A DNA stretch of 64,000 nucleotides from Lasiosphaeria ovina (GCA_033439765.1 JAULSN010000008.1:682001-746000), one strand, 5' to 3'; positions 46,900 through 58,043 are shown, counted from the stretch's first letter. Notes: a model not told the origin generated them from the letters alone. A program made the numbers and translations.

Positions 46900-47619
46900 G
46901 CATTGAAGGGGGGCTTGATGATATTCCTTTGGCTGTTAGCCCGAATGCAGTAGTGAGCTTATAAGCAAAAGCCAAGAGCGACCTTTGGAGGGCAATAACA
47001 GGAGAGAGCCGAACATAGGGGTATGGGATTGGGAAAATACCATCAGGTTACTAAATCCTGTGCTGGGGTCGGAAAACAGGAAGCACGGCCAGGATCCGAT
47101 TGGTAACGGGCCGGCCCTGTTATCGAATCACTAGTAACGAGGTATAATCCATGGTATTCCTATTCTTCCTATTTTTACTGTTCCTCGCACTTCACACCGC
47201 AATATTCGGATTCTTGATACTTGATGGGGTTTAGGTGCGAGTTGTCTTGGCATCTAGCGTGACGTGGGTGTCGGCCAAGAAGGTGAGCCTCGGACTTGGA
47301 ATGAGGTGAAAGTCTAAGCCAGCCATGGCTGACGCCTCGATAACGTTAAATGTGGAGAGGTGCCCTTTCCTCGAGACGGACGGCGGCTGCCATGCTTCGC
47401 GTCTTTCGTCTCGAGCGTTCCAACGGCTGCTGCTTTCTTGTTCTTGCTCCCGAGAGGTGACGGTGTGAGCAATCGCCTCCAAACCTTACGCGACCTACCC
47501 TCGGCATGTCTGACCGCAAGCGGGCGGCCGATTCCGACAAAGGCAGGTCTATTTACACTTTAGCCCATTCCCGTGCTTCTTTGTTTCCTTGATACTCTCC
47601 TCCTCTCTTCTCCGACTCC
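46900..47619. other. Intergenic between REX3 and the GT8 gene
   Basis: 720 bp, no coding signal. CT-rich stretch (CTCTCCTCCTCTCTTCTCC) just ahead of the GT8 start codon, typical of fungal core promoters/leaders. Confidence 0.6.
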
Positions 47620-48657
47620 ATGCCGCCCTGTCGCCGACCCCTGGCTGACCAGCAGGGCGAGAAACCATCAGTCTGGACTTGCCTCATCACCAACAATGAC
47701 TACCTCCCGGGGCTCCTGACGCTCGACTACTCGCTCAAGAGCGTCGGCTCGGCATACCCGCTGGTGGTGCTCTACACGGACGGGTTCCCGGCGTCGGGCA
47801 TGGCGGCGCTCGACGCCCGCGGCATCCCCCGCCAGCGCATCAAGTACCTGATGCCGGCGGCCGGCGGCAAGGACTACTCCAACGACCCGCGCTTCTACGA
47901 CTGCTGGAGCAAGCTCGTGCCCTTCTCGCTGACCCAGTACAAGCGCATCGTCCAGCTCGACGCCGACATGCTGGTCCTGCGCAACATGGACGAGCTCATG
48001 GACCTCGAGCTCGACAACCCCGAGGAGGCCGCCGCCGAGACGGTCCTCCCCGGCGCCAGCGGCACATCTCCGGAAGCACCACTAGCAGCACCAGCAAAGA
48101 CCCGCCGCGTCTTCGCCGCCGGCCACGCCTGCGTGTGCAACCCACTGGGCAAGGCGCACTACCCGCGCGACTGGACGCCGGCCAACTGCGCGTTCACGTC
48201 GCAGCACGCGGACCCGGAAACGGCTCAAACAACTGCTCCGGCCCCCGGGACGGCGGCGGCGGGCCCCCTGGGGTTCATGAACGGCGGGCTGCAGGTGGTC
48301 AACCCGAGCGCGGCGCTGTTCGCGCAGATCGTGGCCTACATGGACGCCGACGCGGCGCGCATGGACTTTGCCGACCAGAGCCTGCTGTCGGGCCTGTACG
48401 CGGGCCGCTGGGTCGCGCTGCCCTACGTCTACAACGCCCTCAAGACGCTGCGCTGGCACGGCGTGCACGCGCCCCTGTGGCGCGACGGCCGCGTGAAGAA
48501 CGTCCACTACATCCTCGCGCCCAAGCCGTGGGATAAGGAAGACGAGAGCGCGGCCGCCGGGGGGAGAGACGACCCGACCCGCGGCTGGTGGCTCGAGACC
48601 AACGCGCGCAGGAAGCGCAGCGAGAAGCTGCAGGGCTTGGACGACGACGGATGGTGA
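47620..48657 (+). CDS. Glycosyltransferase family 8 (glycogenin/galactinol synthase-like), 345 aa
   Basis: Single exon. Retaining GT-A transferase of family GT8. Start region VWTCLITNNDYLPGLLTLDY, donor-binding Tyr/Asp in LVVLYTDG, the metal-binding DxD as D114-A-D116 in RIVQLDADMLVLRNMDEL, then GHACVCNPLGKAHYPRDW, the GFMNGGLQVVNPS acceptor-side loop and the HYILAPKPWDKEDE element. No signal peptide or TM segment is seen, so it is probably cytosolic. It lacks the long C-terminal region of true glycogenin, and the self-glucosylating Tyr cannot be assigned. The insertion with Ala/Pro-rich sequence (about 145-165) is lineage-variable. Sugar donor and acceptor are unknown; UDP-hexose is the family rule. 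Confidence 0.85.
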   Translation: MPPCRRPLADQQGEKPSVWTCLITNNDYLPGLLTLDYSLKSVGSAYPLVVLYTDGFPASGMAALDARGIPRQRIKYLMPAAGGKDYSNDPRFYDCWSKLVPFSLTQYKRIVQLDADMLVLRNMDELMDLELDNPEEAAAETVLPGASGTSPEAPLAAPAKTRRVFAAGHACVCNPLGKAHYPRDWTPANCAFTSQHADPETAQTTAPAPGTAAAGPLGFMNGGLQVVNPSAALFAQIVAYMDADAARMDFADQSLLSGLYAGRWVALPYVYNALKTLRWHGVHAPLWRDGRVKNVHYILAPKPWDKEDESAAAGGRDDPTRGWWLETNARRKRSEKLQGLDDDGW

Positions 48658-50315
48658 CATCTAGGAGTATGAGTTCATTCATTCGTTCACAAGGGCCATC
48701 ACTTTTGCGTCTTCGTACCTTATCACGCAATTCCAGCATCTCTTGTTGGGGGCCGCGGCGGGAAAAAGGGGGGAGTGGAGCAGGCTTTCAAGGAAGAACC
48801 CGCGTATTCAACAATCGATGACAGAGACAGACAGACAGTGGTACAGGGTAGGATTCCAGAACAGAGCATGCGTGTGCAACATGGTGTCTGTTTTCTTCGT
48901 GTGCTCCTTTTTTTTCTTGTTTCTCGTCGCTCGAACGGCAGAGTAAATAAGAGAAAGATAGGAGCAGAGAAGATGTCCGCGCTACCTACCTTGCACTTAC
49001 AACTTGCCAGGACTCAAATAAGGGGCTCGCCCCCTTAGCCTTCCTTGGTCGATAGGCGTTGCCAGCCCTGATTGGCAAGCACTCCAACAACCTTGCAACA
49101 AGTGCATCCCGTCACCCATTGGCTCGGCACACACGCGTGACTACCTAGGTGCTCCCACTTACAGCTACATACAGCTGCATGTGCATGAAATGGCCGCCCA
49201 GAGACAACCGCGGAATTGGTCCGTCGATGTAGGCATGCAAGATAGGAAAAGGGAAATGGCAAAGAAACACTATTTTTGGTCTTTCTCACCGCACATCTCT
49301 ACCTGTCTCCCAACCTCTGTCCTCACGCCTGTCCTCACGCCTGCACCTGCCTACATAGCCATCTTCTTCTTCTAATTAGTGTATACCACTGACTGGTCGA
49401 CTGCATGCGCATGCAACCTTTTTGTCTTGTCCTACTGCTGACCGAAGCAGGCACATTCCGCGAGGCTGCTGGCGAGAGAGAATCAGAAACGCCCATTGTT
49501 GTCCAAGACAGAGCCAAGGTCGTGATCATGCCTACGGATTCTTGTGGCCCGATATGGGCAGTGATTCAAATTTCAAGCTGACGGCGTGGATCATGTCCTC
49601 TTGTCTACTATCTGTCTTGTATCTAGCTGCTTGTTGGTCCTGCAGGGTCCACCTCTGTACGGGCAGAATACCACCTTGGAAGACCTCATCATCCATTTTG
49701 CCTCACAGTAAACCCCGCAGAGGCTGAACCAGAAACCGGAAGAAGATGTGCACTCACTGTAGTGTACAGTACATTCATGCGCTGTATGCATGTATGACGT
49801 TGTTGCCCGGCCATTCTCTGCTGTGCAGATCACAAATCATAGGGGCATTCTTTTAGCTACCTAGTATGTATGTACCTAGGTAATGCCACTGCACTAGTTG
49901 CAGAGCCACTACGGCATGCACGACGATCCTCAGCAGTTCAGCTCAGCTCAGCTCAGCTCAGCTCAGCTTGCAGCTTTTACGGCCGACCCCTTTGAGATAT
50001 AGTTTTGTCTACGTTGTAGCAATAGCTCCCTAGAACTCGTCTAATGACTTAGATCCCCACCCGCCAAGTCTCCGTCCCTGACCTCAGACGCCACACGCTG
50101 AAGAGCCCGGCTTTGGTAGTTGGTAGTAGCACTGGTCTGGAGGCCGCCAGCCTGGACCCTGAGCCAGGAGGCCGTCTCGGTTGCCTCTTTTCCTTGCCTC
50201 TCTAGAGCGTTTAAAGGCGCTTTCAATATATCGAACCCCCCCCCCCCCCAAACAAGGAGAAGGGGTTGGTTTCTTTTCTTCCTCACAAAACAAGAGAAAA
50301 CACGCAACAATGCCA
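48658..50315. other. Intergenic with TCAGC pentamer repeat
   Basis: About 1.7 kb without a supported gene. Contains a (TCAGC)6 tandem at 49938-49967 and a run of 14 C at 50236-50249 close to the ARD1 stop codon. Confidence 0.55.
49938..49967. repeat. Pentanucleotide tandem repeat (TCAGC)6
   Basis: Six exact copies of TCAGC with partial copies at both ends (GTTCAGC... and GCTTGCAGC). Not in a coding frame. Confidence 0.9.
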
Positions 50316-51192
50316 TCATGACTGCTTTGGGACAACCCTCTCGACCAGCTCGCCCACGCCGAGCGCCCTCCCGACCTTGACCTTGACTTTGCTGTCGGCG
50401 CCAGCAGCACTCTTGCCCTTCTTGGCGGCGGGATCCCTCCCGACGTTGCCAACAGCCTCGCCCTCGTCCTCGTGCCCGCCGTCGCCATCGCCGCCGCCGT
50501 GCCCGTTGGTCTTCTTTTTCGCCTCGTCCGTCGCCTCTCCCTCGTCACCGCCCTCTGTTTTCCTCGCCGCGTCGTCACTGCTCTGCTTCTCCTGCTGCTC
50601 GCCGGCCTCAGCCGCCGCGGCCTCGCGCACCTGCTCGCGGATCGACGCCAGGTCCAGCTTCATGCAGTAGGCGTCCTCGCCGTCGGCGTAGTACTTGGCC
50701 TCGGTCTTCTCCGTCTGGAAGCGTAGCGTGTCGCGGTATAGGTGGATGGCCGCCTGGTTGGACACGCGCACGTGCAGCGACACGTACTGCGCGCCAAACG
50801 TTTCCACCATGGCGAGCTCTGCACATACCATTAGTTTTTATCGTCGGGGTTTCAAGTGGAGAAAGAAAAGAGAACGTACGGCTCTGGCGCATCAGCTTCT
50901 CGGCAATGCCCAGCCGGCGGTGCGTGCGCATGACCGACAAGCTGGTAATGTGGCCGTGCTGCACGCCGTCCGCCGGCTCCTCGTCCATCTTTGCCAACAC
51001 GTAGCCCACGATCTTGGGGTAGTCGTAGGGTGTCTTGGGCGGCCGCGCCACGTCGACGGCCACGTACGACAGCTGCGGCCACGACAGGGCGTGGTACAGG
51101 TAGTACTTGAGGAAGTAGTTCTCGGGCAGGTTCTCGAGGTTGGCGTGCTGGATCAGCGGGATGTCCGACGGGTGCAGCACGCGGATGTCCAT
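50316..51192 (-). CDS. ARD1: N-alpha-acetyltransferase NatA catalytic subunit ARD1/NAA10, 271 aa
   Basis: GNAT acetyltransferase that, with Nat1/NAA15 on the ribosome, acetylates nascent N-termini starting with Ser, Ala, Thr or Gly. Exon 1 is 51192-50880, exon 2 50818-50316, with GTACGT donor and TGCAG acceptor. The product starts [20 protein letters not shown] and [20 protein letters not shown]. The acetyl-CoA loop R92-R-L-G-I-A97 follows [11 protein letters not shown]. After the intron come [34 protein letters not shown] and [16 protein letters not shown]. Beyond about residue 175 is an acidic/Gly-rich tail of nearly 100 residues, ending [18 protein letters not shown], longer than in yeast. 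A run of 22 T (A on the coding strand) at 51249-51270 lies just upstream of the start. Confidence 0.94.
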
Positions 51193-52006
51193 GGTGGGCG
51201 GTCTGGTGTCTTGTCTTTCCCGATTTCAATTATCTCTCTTCTTTTTTCTTTTTTTTTTTTTTTTTTTTTTGCTCTCGGAGGGTTCAGTCTCGATTGCTCG
51301 TTTGGTCTCGTTTGTCGTGACACGGGCCGGGCCGCCGGTGCTTGCTTTGCTTCCGGCAGAGAGCTGCTTCTAGAGAGAGATCCTGACAGCTGCTCAAGTG
51401 GAGCACGACGCCTCGGATCGTTCAAGAAAGTCTATTGCGGGAAGAGATGTACGCGCAGCAGGGTACAGCTGCCGGATCGGATTGGGTGACTGATGGCGAT
51501 GCGAGAATGGAAGCTCGAATTGGGCCGTTGGTGAGTGGGCCGGTGGGATTTCTGCGTTGGACCGCCGCGCCGTAATTAATTCGAGCTTGCCCCCGCAGGG
51601 TATTGGTGGGGTGCTGGAGCCAACACTGCTGTAGCCGCACGAATGGCGGGGCAGCATGGGCGGGAGCTAGGCGTCTGCCCGACATCGCCGGGTCCTGAGG
51701 ACGGGGCGTCGATGCGGGGATCTCCAACGACGAGGCAAGTGACCTACCTAACAACGAATCCGCACGCTGTCCAGAGAGCTGTCAACGTGTGGCGGCAGAT
51801 GTGCATCCGCCTACAGGTGTATATATATATATATTTATATGAAAGGGCTGTTGTCCTGGTTCTCAATTGACTTCTTCTCTTCTTTCTGTTCTTTAATTGA
51901 CTCCAATTTGTGACAACTTCACCCCTAATCCTAATTGCCCCTCCATACATACAATCACACCTAGGCAGGACTCGGAGTAGAGCCATCACATCCCAAACAG
52001 CTCACC
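51193..52006. promoter_or_regulatory. Divergent promoter region of ARD1 and the SDR gene
   Basis: 814 bp between two start codons that face apart. Contains the 22-T run at 51249-51270 and a short (TA) run at about 51822-51835. No gene. Confidence 0.5.
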
Positions 52007-53001
52007 ATGTCTCGCCCACTTGAAGGAAAGCTTGGAATAATAACTGGAGGCTCTCGAGGTATTTGCCTTCCCCTTGTTTCCCTTTCCCAACCTCATCCCC
52101 CTTTTCGCCTCCCCCCCCTTATCCCTTTTTCTCCCCAAGTCTCATCAATAGCTATCTCATCCCCTAGTTAAACTAACCCTCAAATTTTTTCCCTCTCGTC
52201 CCAGGAATCGGCGCCGCCATCGCGTCGAACCTCGCGAGTAAGGGGTGCAACCTCGTGCTGAACCACGCGTCGGCGTCCTCTGCGGCCTTGACGGCGACGT
52301 TCTGCGCCGCGCTGGCCTCGGCGCACGGGATCCGCGCCGTGGGCGTGCAGGCCGACGTGGGCACGGCCGAGGGGGCTTCGGCGATCGTCGCGTTTGCGCG
52401 CGAGTCCTTTGCCTCACCACCATCACAGTTCCAGATCGACATCCTGGTCAACAACGCCGGCATCGCGCTCAACGCGCCGCTGCCCGCCATCACGGCGCAC
52501 GAGTTCAGCGAGACGTACCGGGTCAACGTGCTGGGGCCGCTGCTAGTGACACAGGCCGTGGAGCCGTTCCTGCCGCGGGACCGGACGGGGCGGGTGGTCA
52601 ACATCTCGTCGGTGTCGTCGGCGGCGGGGTTCGTGGGGCAGACGGTGTACGGGGGCACCAAGGCGGCGCTCGAGGCCATGACGCGGACGTGGGCGCGCGA
52701 GCTGGCGGAGCGGGCGACCGTCAACGCCATCAACCCGGGCCCCGTCGAGGGCCCGCTGTACGCGAGCAACTCGCCCGAGTTCCTGGCCGGCATCAAGGGC
52801 TGGATCATGCACACCCCGGGCATGGCCCCGCGCCCAGGCGTCGACAGCCCGGAGGTCATCGAGGAGGCCAAGGAGGGCGGCGGCCGCCTGGCTCACACGT
52901 CCGAGATCGCCGGTATCGTCGGCATGCTGTGCACCCCCGACGCCGCGTGGTGCACCGGCCAGGTCGTGTGTGCCAACGGAGGCATGATGATGCTGCACTA
53001 A
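52007..53001 (+). CDS. Short-chain dehydrogenase/reductase, 3-oxoacyl-ACP reductase-like, 282 aa
   Basis: Classical NAD(P)-dependent SDR. Exon 1 is 52007-52058, exon 2 52205-53001; the 146-nt intron splits the cofactor motif TGGSR/GIG (T13-G20). Other landmarks: ADVGTAEGASAIV, NNAG at 100-103, S153 in VVNISSVSSAAG, and the catalytic Y166-G-G-T-K170, followed by the AINPGPVEGPLYA segment. The end GQVVCANGGMMML fits FabG-like SDRs. Third codon positions are almost always G or C, so the coding part is very GC-rich. The substrate cannot be predicted. No biosynthetic cluster partners lie next to it (ARD1 and MES1 are housekeeping), so it is probably a general carbonyl reductase. Confidence 0.9.
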
Positions 53002-53326
53002 TCCTGCTTCTCTCGGATGGACGGCGTGGATAGAACAATAGTCCTCGTCTATTCTTTACGAAAACTCTTAAGAAGCTAGGAAACTAGAATGTATCCATCT
53101 ACTAGCCTGCATCCAGGCGCTCTGCTGGGTATGCTCAATCTCGGGCGACATCGTTCGAGGTTGAAGCGTCACCTAAAAGGAGTCCCGTCGTGCATCCGAC
53201 TATCCCATTTGCTTTTGTTGAACATAGCCCGTTGCCATTGCATTCATTCCTAAGACCCCAACACCGTATCCGCCCACGACGAAAATCAAGAAACATTGAC
53301 ATCGGTACCCTCTCTCAGCATACCCG
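53002..53326. other. Convergent 3' ends of the SDR gene and MES1
   Basis: 325 bp without coding signal. Confidence 0.6.
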
Positions 53327-55840
53327 TCATTTCTCCACCGGCTTCTCTCGGATCGGCAGTTGCTTGACATCCTCTGTGGCTGCAGTCTTCGGAGCGTCAG
53401 CAGAACCGCCGACCTGGGCCGCAAGGTCTGCAGGAACGCTCTCATCTGCCTCAGAAGCCTTCTTAGCCGCCTTCTTGGCCTTCTTCTTGTCCTTGTCCTC
53501 TTGCTTCTTCTTCTTTAATGCCTCCTTCGCCGCCTCCTCCGCAGCCCGGCTGGCCTGGGTGCCTCCGTACTTCTCCTTCCACTCGGCAATCTTCTTGTCG
53601 TCTATCCGCTGGAACAAGTACTCGGCCTTGCCTAGCTTATGACCGGGCTTCAACGCCTCGGGCTCCCACGTGTCGGGAATGAACTTGAGATCCGTGTTCA
53701 GCTGGCGAACGATGGCCTCGCCAGTTCCTGGCATGTACGGGGAGCAAAGTGAAGCCAAAAGAGCCGAGAGATTGAGGGCAAGGCCAATGACCGTCTTGGT
53801 CCGTTCCGGGTGCGAGACCAGGTTCGCGTTGTCTAACCTATACTGCAGGAGAAGGTTCCCCTGGGAAGAAATCTCCATCATCTTCTTGAGACCAGCACGC
53901 AGGTGCACCGTCTCCATCTCCTTGTTGTACTCGGCAAGGAGCGTGTTGACGCCGGCAATCCAGCCGGGAAAGTCGAAGCTTTCATCTGTATATGAAGACG
54001 AGAACTCGGGAATTGCGCCGTCCAGCTTCGCATTCACGAACTTGATTACGCGGTTCACAAAGTTGCCCAGATTGGCGAGGAGCTCGTTGTTGTTGCTGGT
54101 TGCAAACCCGCTCCACTCGAACTGTCAAAAGATCAGCCATGAGACTCGGAAAGCATAATGGGCCGGTTCCTTACTTGAGTGTCGCTAGACTCTGGGCGGT
54201 TGGACAGGAGATAGTAGCGCCAAACAGAGGGCCCGATACCAGTGTCTTTCGCGCCATCACCAAACACACCGACGCCTCTCGACTTGCTGAACTTTGTGTT
54301 CTCGTAGTTGAGGTATTCGGATGTTGAGAGTGTATGGAGGAGGGTCCACTGATCATTGTCGGCGCCGATCACGGAGCCAGGCCAAATGACGGTGTGGAAC
54401 GGTACCTATCAGTAGGTCAGTTTTGGTTGAAGTAATAGGGGCATTGGTTGTAGGGCCTACATTGTCTTTGCCCATGAACTGGTAGAGGTCCACCTCATCG
54501 GGGTTCTTCCACCATTTCTCCCACTGGTCGGTATAGTTCGCAGTGATGGACGGATACCCAAAGCAGGCATCAAACCACACGTAAATGACTTTCTTCTCGA
54601 AGCCAGGCACCGGCACGGGAACACCCCATTTCATGTCACGCGTAATGGACCGGCCCTCCAGGCCCGAATCAAGCCAGGCCTTTGTGATGGCGATTCCGTT
54701 GGAGGACCAGTTCCCGTCTTTGGAGGCCTTCTCGAACCACTTCTCGATATCACCCTGCAGCTTGTCCAGTCGCAGGAAGAAGTGGGCTGTGTCTCTGGGC
54801 ACTGGCGTCGCTCCATCAAGCTTACATCTCGGGTTGATGAGCTCAAAGGGGTCTAGAAGGTTGCCGCACTTGTCGCATCTAAAGAAATGTTAGAAAGAGC
54901 CTTACCTATCTTCAGAAACCCAGAATCCAGACTATGCCAGAAACTCGGTTATGGTGTATTTGCTTACTGGTCTCCACGAGCGTCCTCGTACCCACAGCCC
55001 TACGGGTTCAGGGGTCAGCTTGCGCCCAGCACAGAAGAAGGGAGAAGGGCAAATTAATGGCAGACACCCCCGTAGACAACAAGGAGGCGCCTTTCCAGTA
55101 TATCACGTACAGGGCGCGGGCATGTCCCTTCAACGAAGCGATCGGCGAGAAAGCCCTCGTGCTTTTCGCAGAACGGCTGCGTCGTGGTTTTCTCCTCCAA
55201 GAACCCCTTGGAATGCAGCTTGAGGAATGCGTCTTGGACAATCTCGGTCTGCTTCTCTGTCGTGGTCCGCCCAAAGTAGTCGAACGCGATGTCGAACCAG
55301 TCGTAGACGGCCTTGTGCTTGAGGTGATACTCGTCGCAGAGCGCCTGCGGGGTGACGCCCGCCTCGAGCGCGCGCGTCTCTGTCGCAGTGCCTGCAGAGG
55401 TTCGGGGTCAGCAACCACAATCGCGCCATCGGTTCCTTGTCCATCTTTGTATGTACTGGATAGATCGTTGGAGATGCGTAGAGCAGTCGAGAAGTTTTCA
55501 GGGTGTGGAGTTGCTGGGGGACACTCCCCCTCCCCGTCCAATGCCATGTTGATTGCTCAGGGGCATGGGGATATCGGGCACATACCATACTCGTCCGTCC
55601 CGCAGATGACTGGAAGCTTTGTGTTAGCGGAGCAAGGAGGTCAGAGAGCCCAAACTCAAAAAGTTCAGACTTACAGAGCGTAGGGCGATTGCGCAGCTTG
55701 CTGAACCGACTGAAAACATCGGCGCTCAGGGTGCTCCCGATGATGTTGCCCAAGTGAGGCACATTGTTGACGTAGGGTAGAGCCGACGTAATAAGAATAT
55801 TCTCCTTCCCCGGTATGGGAAGGATTGGGTTTGACACCAT
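53327..55840 (-). CDS. MES1: Cytosolic methionyl-tRNA synthetase, 648 aa, seven exons
   Basis: Class I aminoacyl-tRNA synthetase that charges initiator and elongator tRNA-Met. Exons: 55840-55675, 55609-55586 (24 nt), 55391-55111, 54999-54968 (32 nt), 54878-54461, 54405-54175 and 54121-53327; all phases agree. HIGH motif is PHLGN at 28-32. [19 protein letters not shown] is built across the 24-nt exon. The zinc site reads [52 protein letters not shown] and the KMSKS equivalent [12 protein letters not shown] follow, then the anticodon-binding helical domain starting [20 protein letters not shown]. The C-terminus is a Lys-rich tail ([20 protein letters not shown]), without the EMAPII or GST-like domains found in some relatives. 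I see no mitochondrial presequence, so it is called cytosolic. Confidence 0.93.
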
Positions 55841-56392
55841 TGGTGCGACGGGAGAGAGTCGATAACAGAGGAAGGGCGAGGATGGTCGCAACCCGAGGTT
55901 GAATATCTGAATGCCGAAAGAGCCACCAAAACGAAACTCAAGGTCTAGTCAGTCGGATGAGGAGTCAGGACTGCGCAACACCGAACCACAAGATCTGGAC
56001 AGAGCACACACACCTCAATTGCTCATATACTCGCAGGTCTGGGCTATAAAGGAAAGAGTTGGTCCGGTTGAGTCATCGCACTGTGCCTCCCTCCACTGTT
56101 AATGCGGTTTGCGATCGGGGGGTTTGGGTGTTAATGCGGGGTCGCAAAAAAACTGGCCCCGCGATTCTATCAAAACCTGACCCCGCCAAAGCCCGTCATT
56201 CCAGTTCCAGCAGCTCCGAGCTCCCAATTCAGCCCAGCCACAGCAGCCCCTATTAGGTATTGGTTCCTGAGCCTGCTGGCACCTGCTCGCACCTGCTCAG
56301 AGAAAAACCAGCCAGAATAGAAGCTAAAATCCTGTTGTAATAACCTAGTTATTCAACAAGCTATCAATACTCTGACTCACAAGAGACACAGC
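55841..56392. promoter_or_regulatory. Divergent promoter of MES1 and LTO1
   Basis: 552 bp between opposed start codons. The two copies of CACCTGCTCxxACCTGCTC (about 56281-56300) form a short direct repeat upstream of LTO1. Nothing else was seen. Confidence 0.45.
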
Positions 56393-56947
56393 ATGGCCGA
56401 GGACCCCTTTGACGACGTTCTCAACCTGGAAGAGCAGTTCTACCAAGAAGGCTACAAAGAGGGCCAGGCAGACGGCGTCCGGGCTGGGAGGGCAGAGGGA
56501 CGATCACTGGGGCTCGAGAAGGGGTTCCTAAAGTTTGTCGAGAGCGGCACGTTGTACGGCAGGGCTATAGTTTGGGCAAACCGGCTGCCCAGAACAAGCG
56601 GCACGGGCGCTACAGAGAAGGCAGCAAGCAAGCCCGCACCGGACGAAGTCGCCGCCAATACTCCAGATGAGACGCCGGGCCGCGAGACCGAGAGCCGGCA
56701 ACTCCCGCCCCTCCCAAGAAACCCGAGGCTAGAGAAGCACATCACCACTCTGTACGCTCTCGTCGAAGCCGAGAGCTTATCGACAGAAAACACAGATGAA
56801 GCAGTCAACGACTTTGACGACAGGTTAAAGAGGGCCCATGGAAAGGCAAAGATAATCGAGAAGATGGTCGGGGAAGGGGGCAGGAACAGGCTCCAAGAGA
56901 CCGCAAGCTCCGGCAAACCAAAAACCGAAGGAATCAACAGCATCTGA
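56393..56947 (+). CDS. LTO1: LTO1 deca-GX3 adaptor protein, 184 aa
   Basis: LTO1 pairs with YAE1 as an adaptor that brings the ABC protein Rli1/ABCE1 to the cytosolic iron-sulfur assembly machinery, and so supports ribosome recycling and biogenesis. Single exon. The signature DDVLNLEEQFYQEGYKEG is followed by glycines at every fourth residue (G20, 24, 28, 32, 36, 40, 44), the deca-GX3 module, and GLEKGF. The middle is Pro/Thr-rich and probably disordered. A short helical segment (EKHITTLYALVEAESL) and DFDDRLKRAHGKAKIIEKMV follow, as in fungal homologues. It ends EGINSI, without the C-terminal Trp described for yeast Lto1. The first ATG of the frame is used. Confidence 0.88.
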   Translation: MAEDPFDDVLNLEEQFYQEGYKEGQADGVRAGRAEGRSLGLEKGFLKFVESGTLYGRAIVWANRLPRTSGTGATEKAASKPAPDEVAANTPDETPGRETESRQLPPLPRNPRLEKHITTLYALVEAESLSTENTDEAVNDFDDRLKRAHGKAKIIEKMVGEGGRNRLQETASSGKPKTEGINSI

Positions 56948-57229
56948 AGGGCTATCCACAAACTTAAATCTGGAGTGGTATCCATATTGATTAGCAACCC
57001 CATCTAAATCGCATACCCGGCACCTGTGAGATCACTGTCCTTGCGCCGGCCATTTGTCAAACAACTTCTCCACAGACGTTCAAGAGTACGGGGAAAGAGA
57101 CGAGAGAACAAAGGATGAGCTGCCGGTGTTCTTTTAACGTGGTGGATTCCCTCGTGCCAGCCCGTTATTTATGTACAGTGACTGCGCTTCCGACGCCTCG
57201 TCTATACCTCTGAATCCGAGCTGGGCCTT

Positions 57230-58043
57230 TTAAGAAAATGTTCTACACGGGTAGCTGTGTAGTTCGTTAGCGTCGCATTTCTGGCACAGCTGTGGGCTCT
57301 CAAAACTTACTCTTCCGAATATGACTGCTCCTCGTTCAGTCTGTACTTGTGCACATCCCACTTGCCGCTCGCCAAGCTCTGCCCGCTGGGAAGGGGCGGC
57401 AGGCCGCCGGACAGTTCCAGGAAGCGCACAGCGGCCTCGGCGCCGCTCTTCTCCAGGTACGCGGCCAGACCGCCAGCCTCCCTGCCCGTCTCCTCGGCAG
57501 CCACCAGGGCCTTGCTGCCCGCCTCGCCGATCAGCTCGACGCGCGGCGCCGCGGCGCTTCCGACGGTGAGCAGAGCGACCTGCTGGGCCTGCCCGACGAT
57601 GCTCGGGCGCGGGTAGTTGCGGCGCGCATCGCGCTTCCAGTACGGGTTGTCGGCAATGTCGCCGGCCGGGAGCGTAACGGGGTCCGTGTACTCCAGCGGG
57701 TCATTGCTGCCGGGGCTCGGGTTGCGGTTGTGAGGGTTGAGCGGCACGCCCGACGAGCGGTTCGGGTCGAGGGCGAAGGCACGGCGGACGCGTTCCCAGA
57801 CGCCTTCCGACTGGAGTGTGTGTTTCTATTGGGCGCCAATGTCAGATTCGGAGCTGGAAGATACGGTTGCAGATCGGGACGGTGTAGTGCTGTAGCCCGT
57901 GGGTCGAGCGGGCAAATATCGCGACACCGGCCAACGACTTTGACGGGGCGGCATCGAGCCATTGAGTCATTTTAGCTTGATGGGCTTACCTTGGTAATGC
58001 TCATGACGCCGCCAGCAGCTTTCGCTGCGACTTTCGAGGCCAT
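57230..58043 (-). CDS. NADH:ubiquinone oxidoreductase 21.3 kDa-type accessory subunit, about 190 aa
   Basis: Exon 1 is 58043-57990 (MASKVAAKAAGGVMSITK), exon 2 57825-57307, phase 0. The protein runs HTLQSEGVWERVRRAFALDP, NRSSGVPLNPHNRNPSPGSN, YTDPVTLPAGDIADNPYWKR, DARRNYPRPSIVGQAQQVAL, a Gly/Ala-rich helical part and LPPLPSGQSLASGKWDVHKY. This pattern and size correspond, as far as I recall the family, to the fungal complex I 21.3 kDa subunit; the name is not certain. The exon 2 stop TAA lies inside a perfect GTAAGT donor at 57310. A GCTAAC branch site and CACAG acceptor lie 56 nt on (57255), and splicing would swap the last Glu for DYPCRTFS, ending at 57230. The coordinates given include that alternative; the unspliced stop is at 57307. 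Confidence 0.72.

Noticed and set aside
50695..51489. 264-codon plus-strand frame
   Set aside because: Antisense to ARD1 exon 1 and running through a poly(T) run.
52007..53001. SDR gene as part of a secondary-metabolite cluster
   Set aside because: Neighbours are NatA and methionyl-tRNA synthetase; there is no synthase, P450 or transporter nearby.
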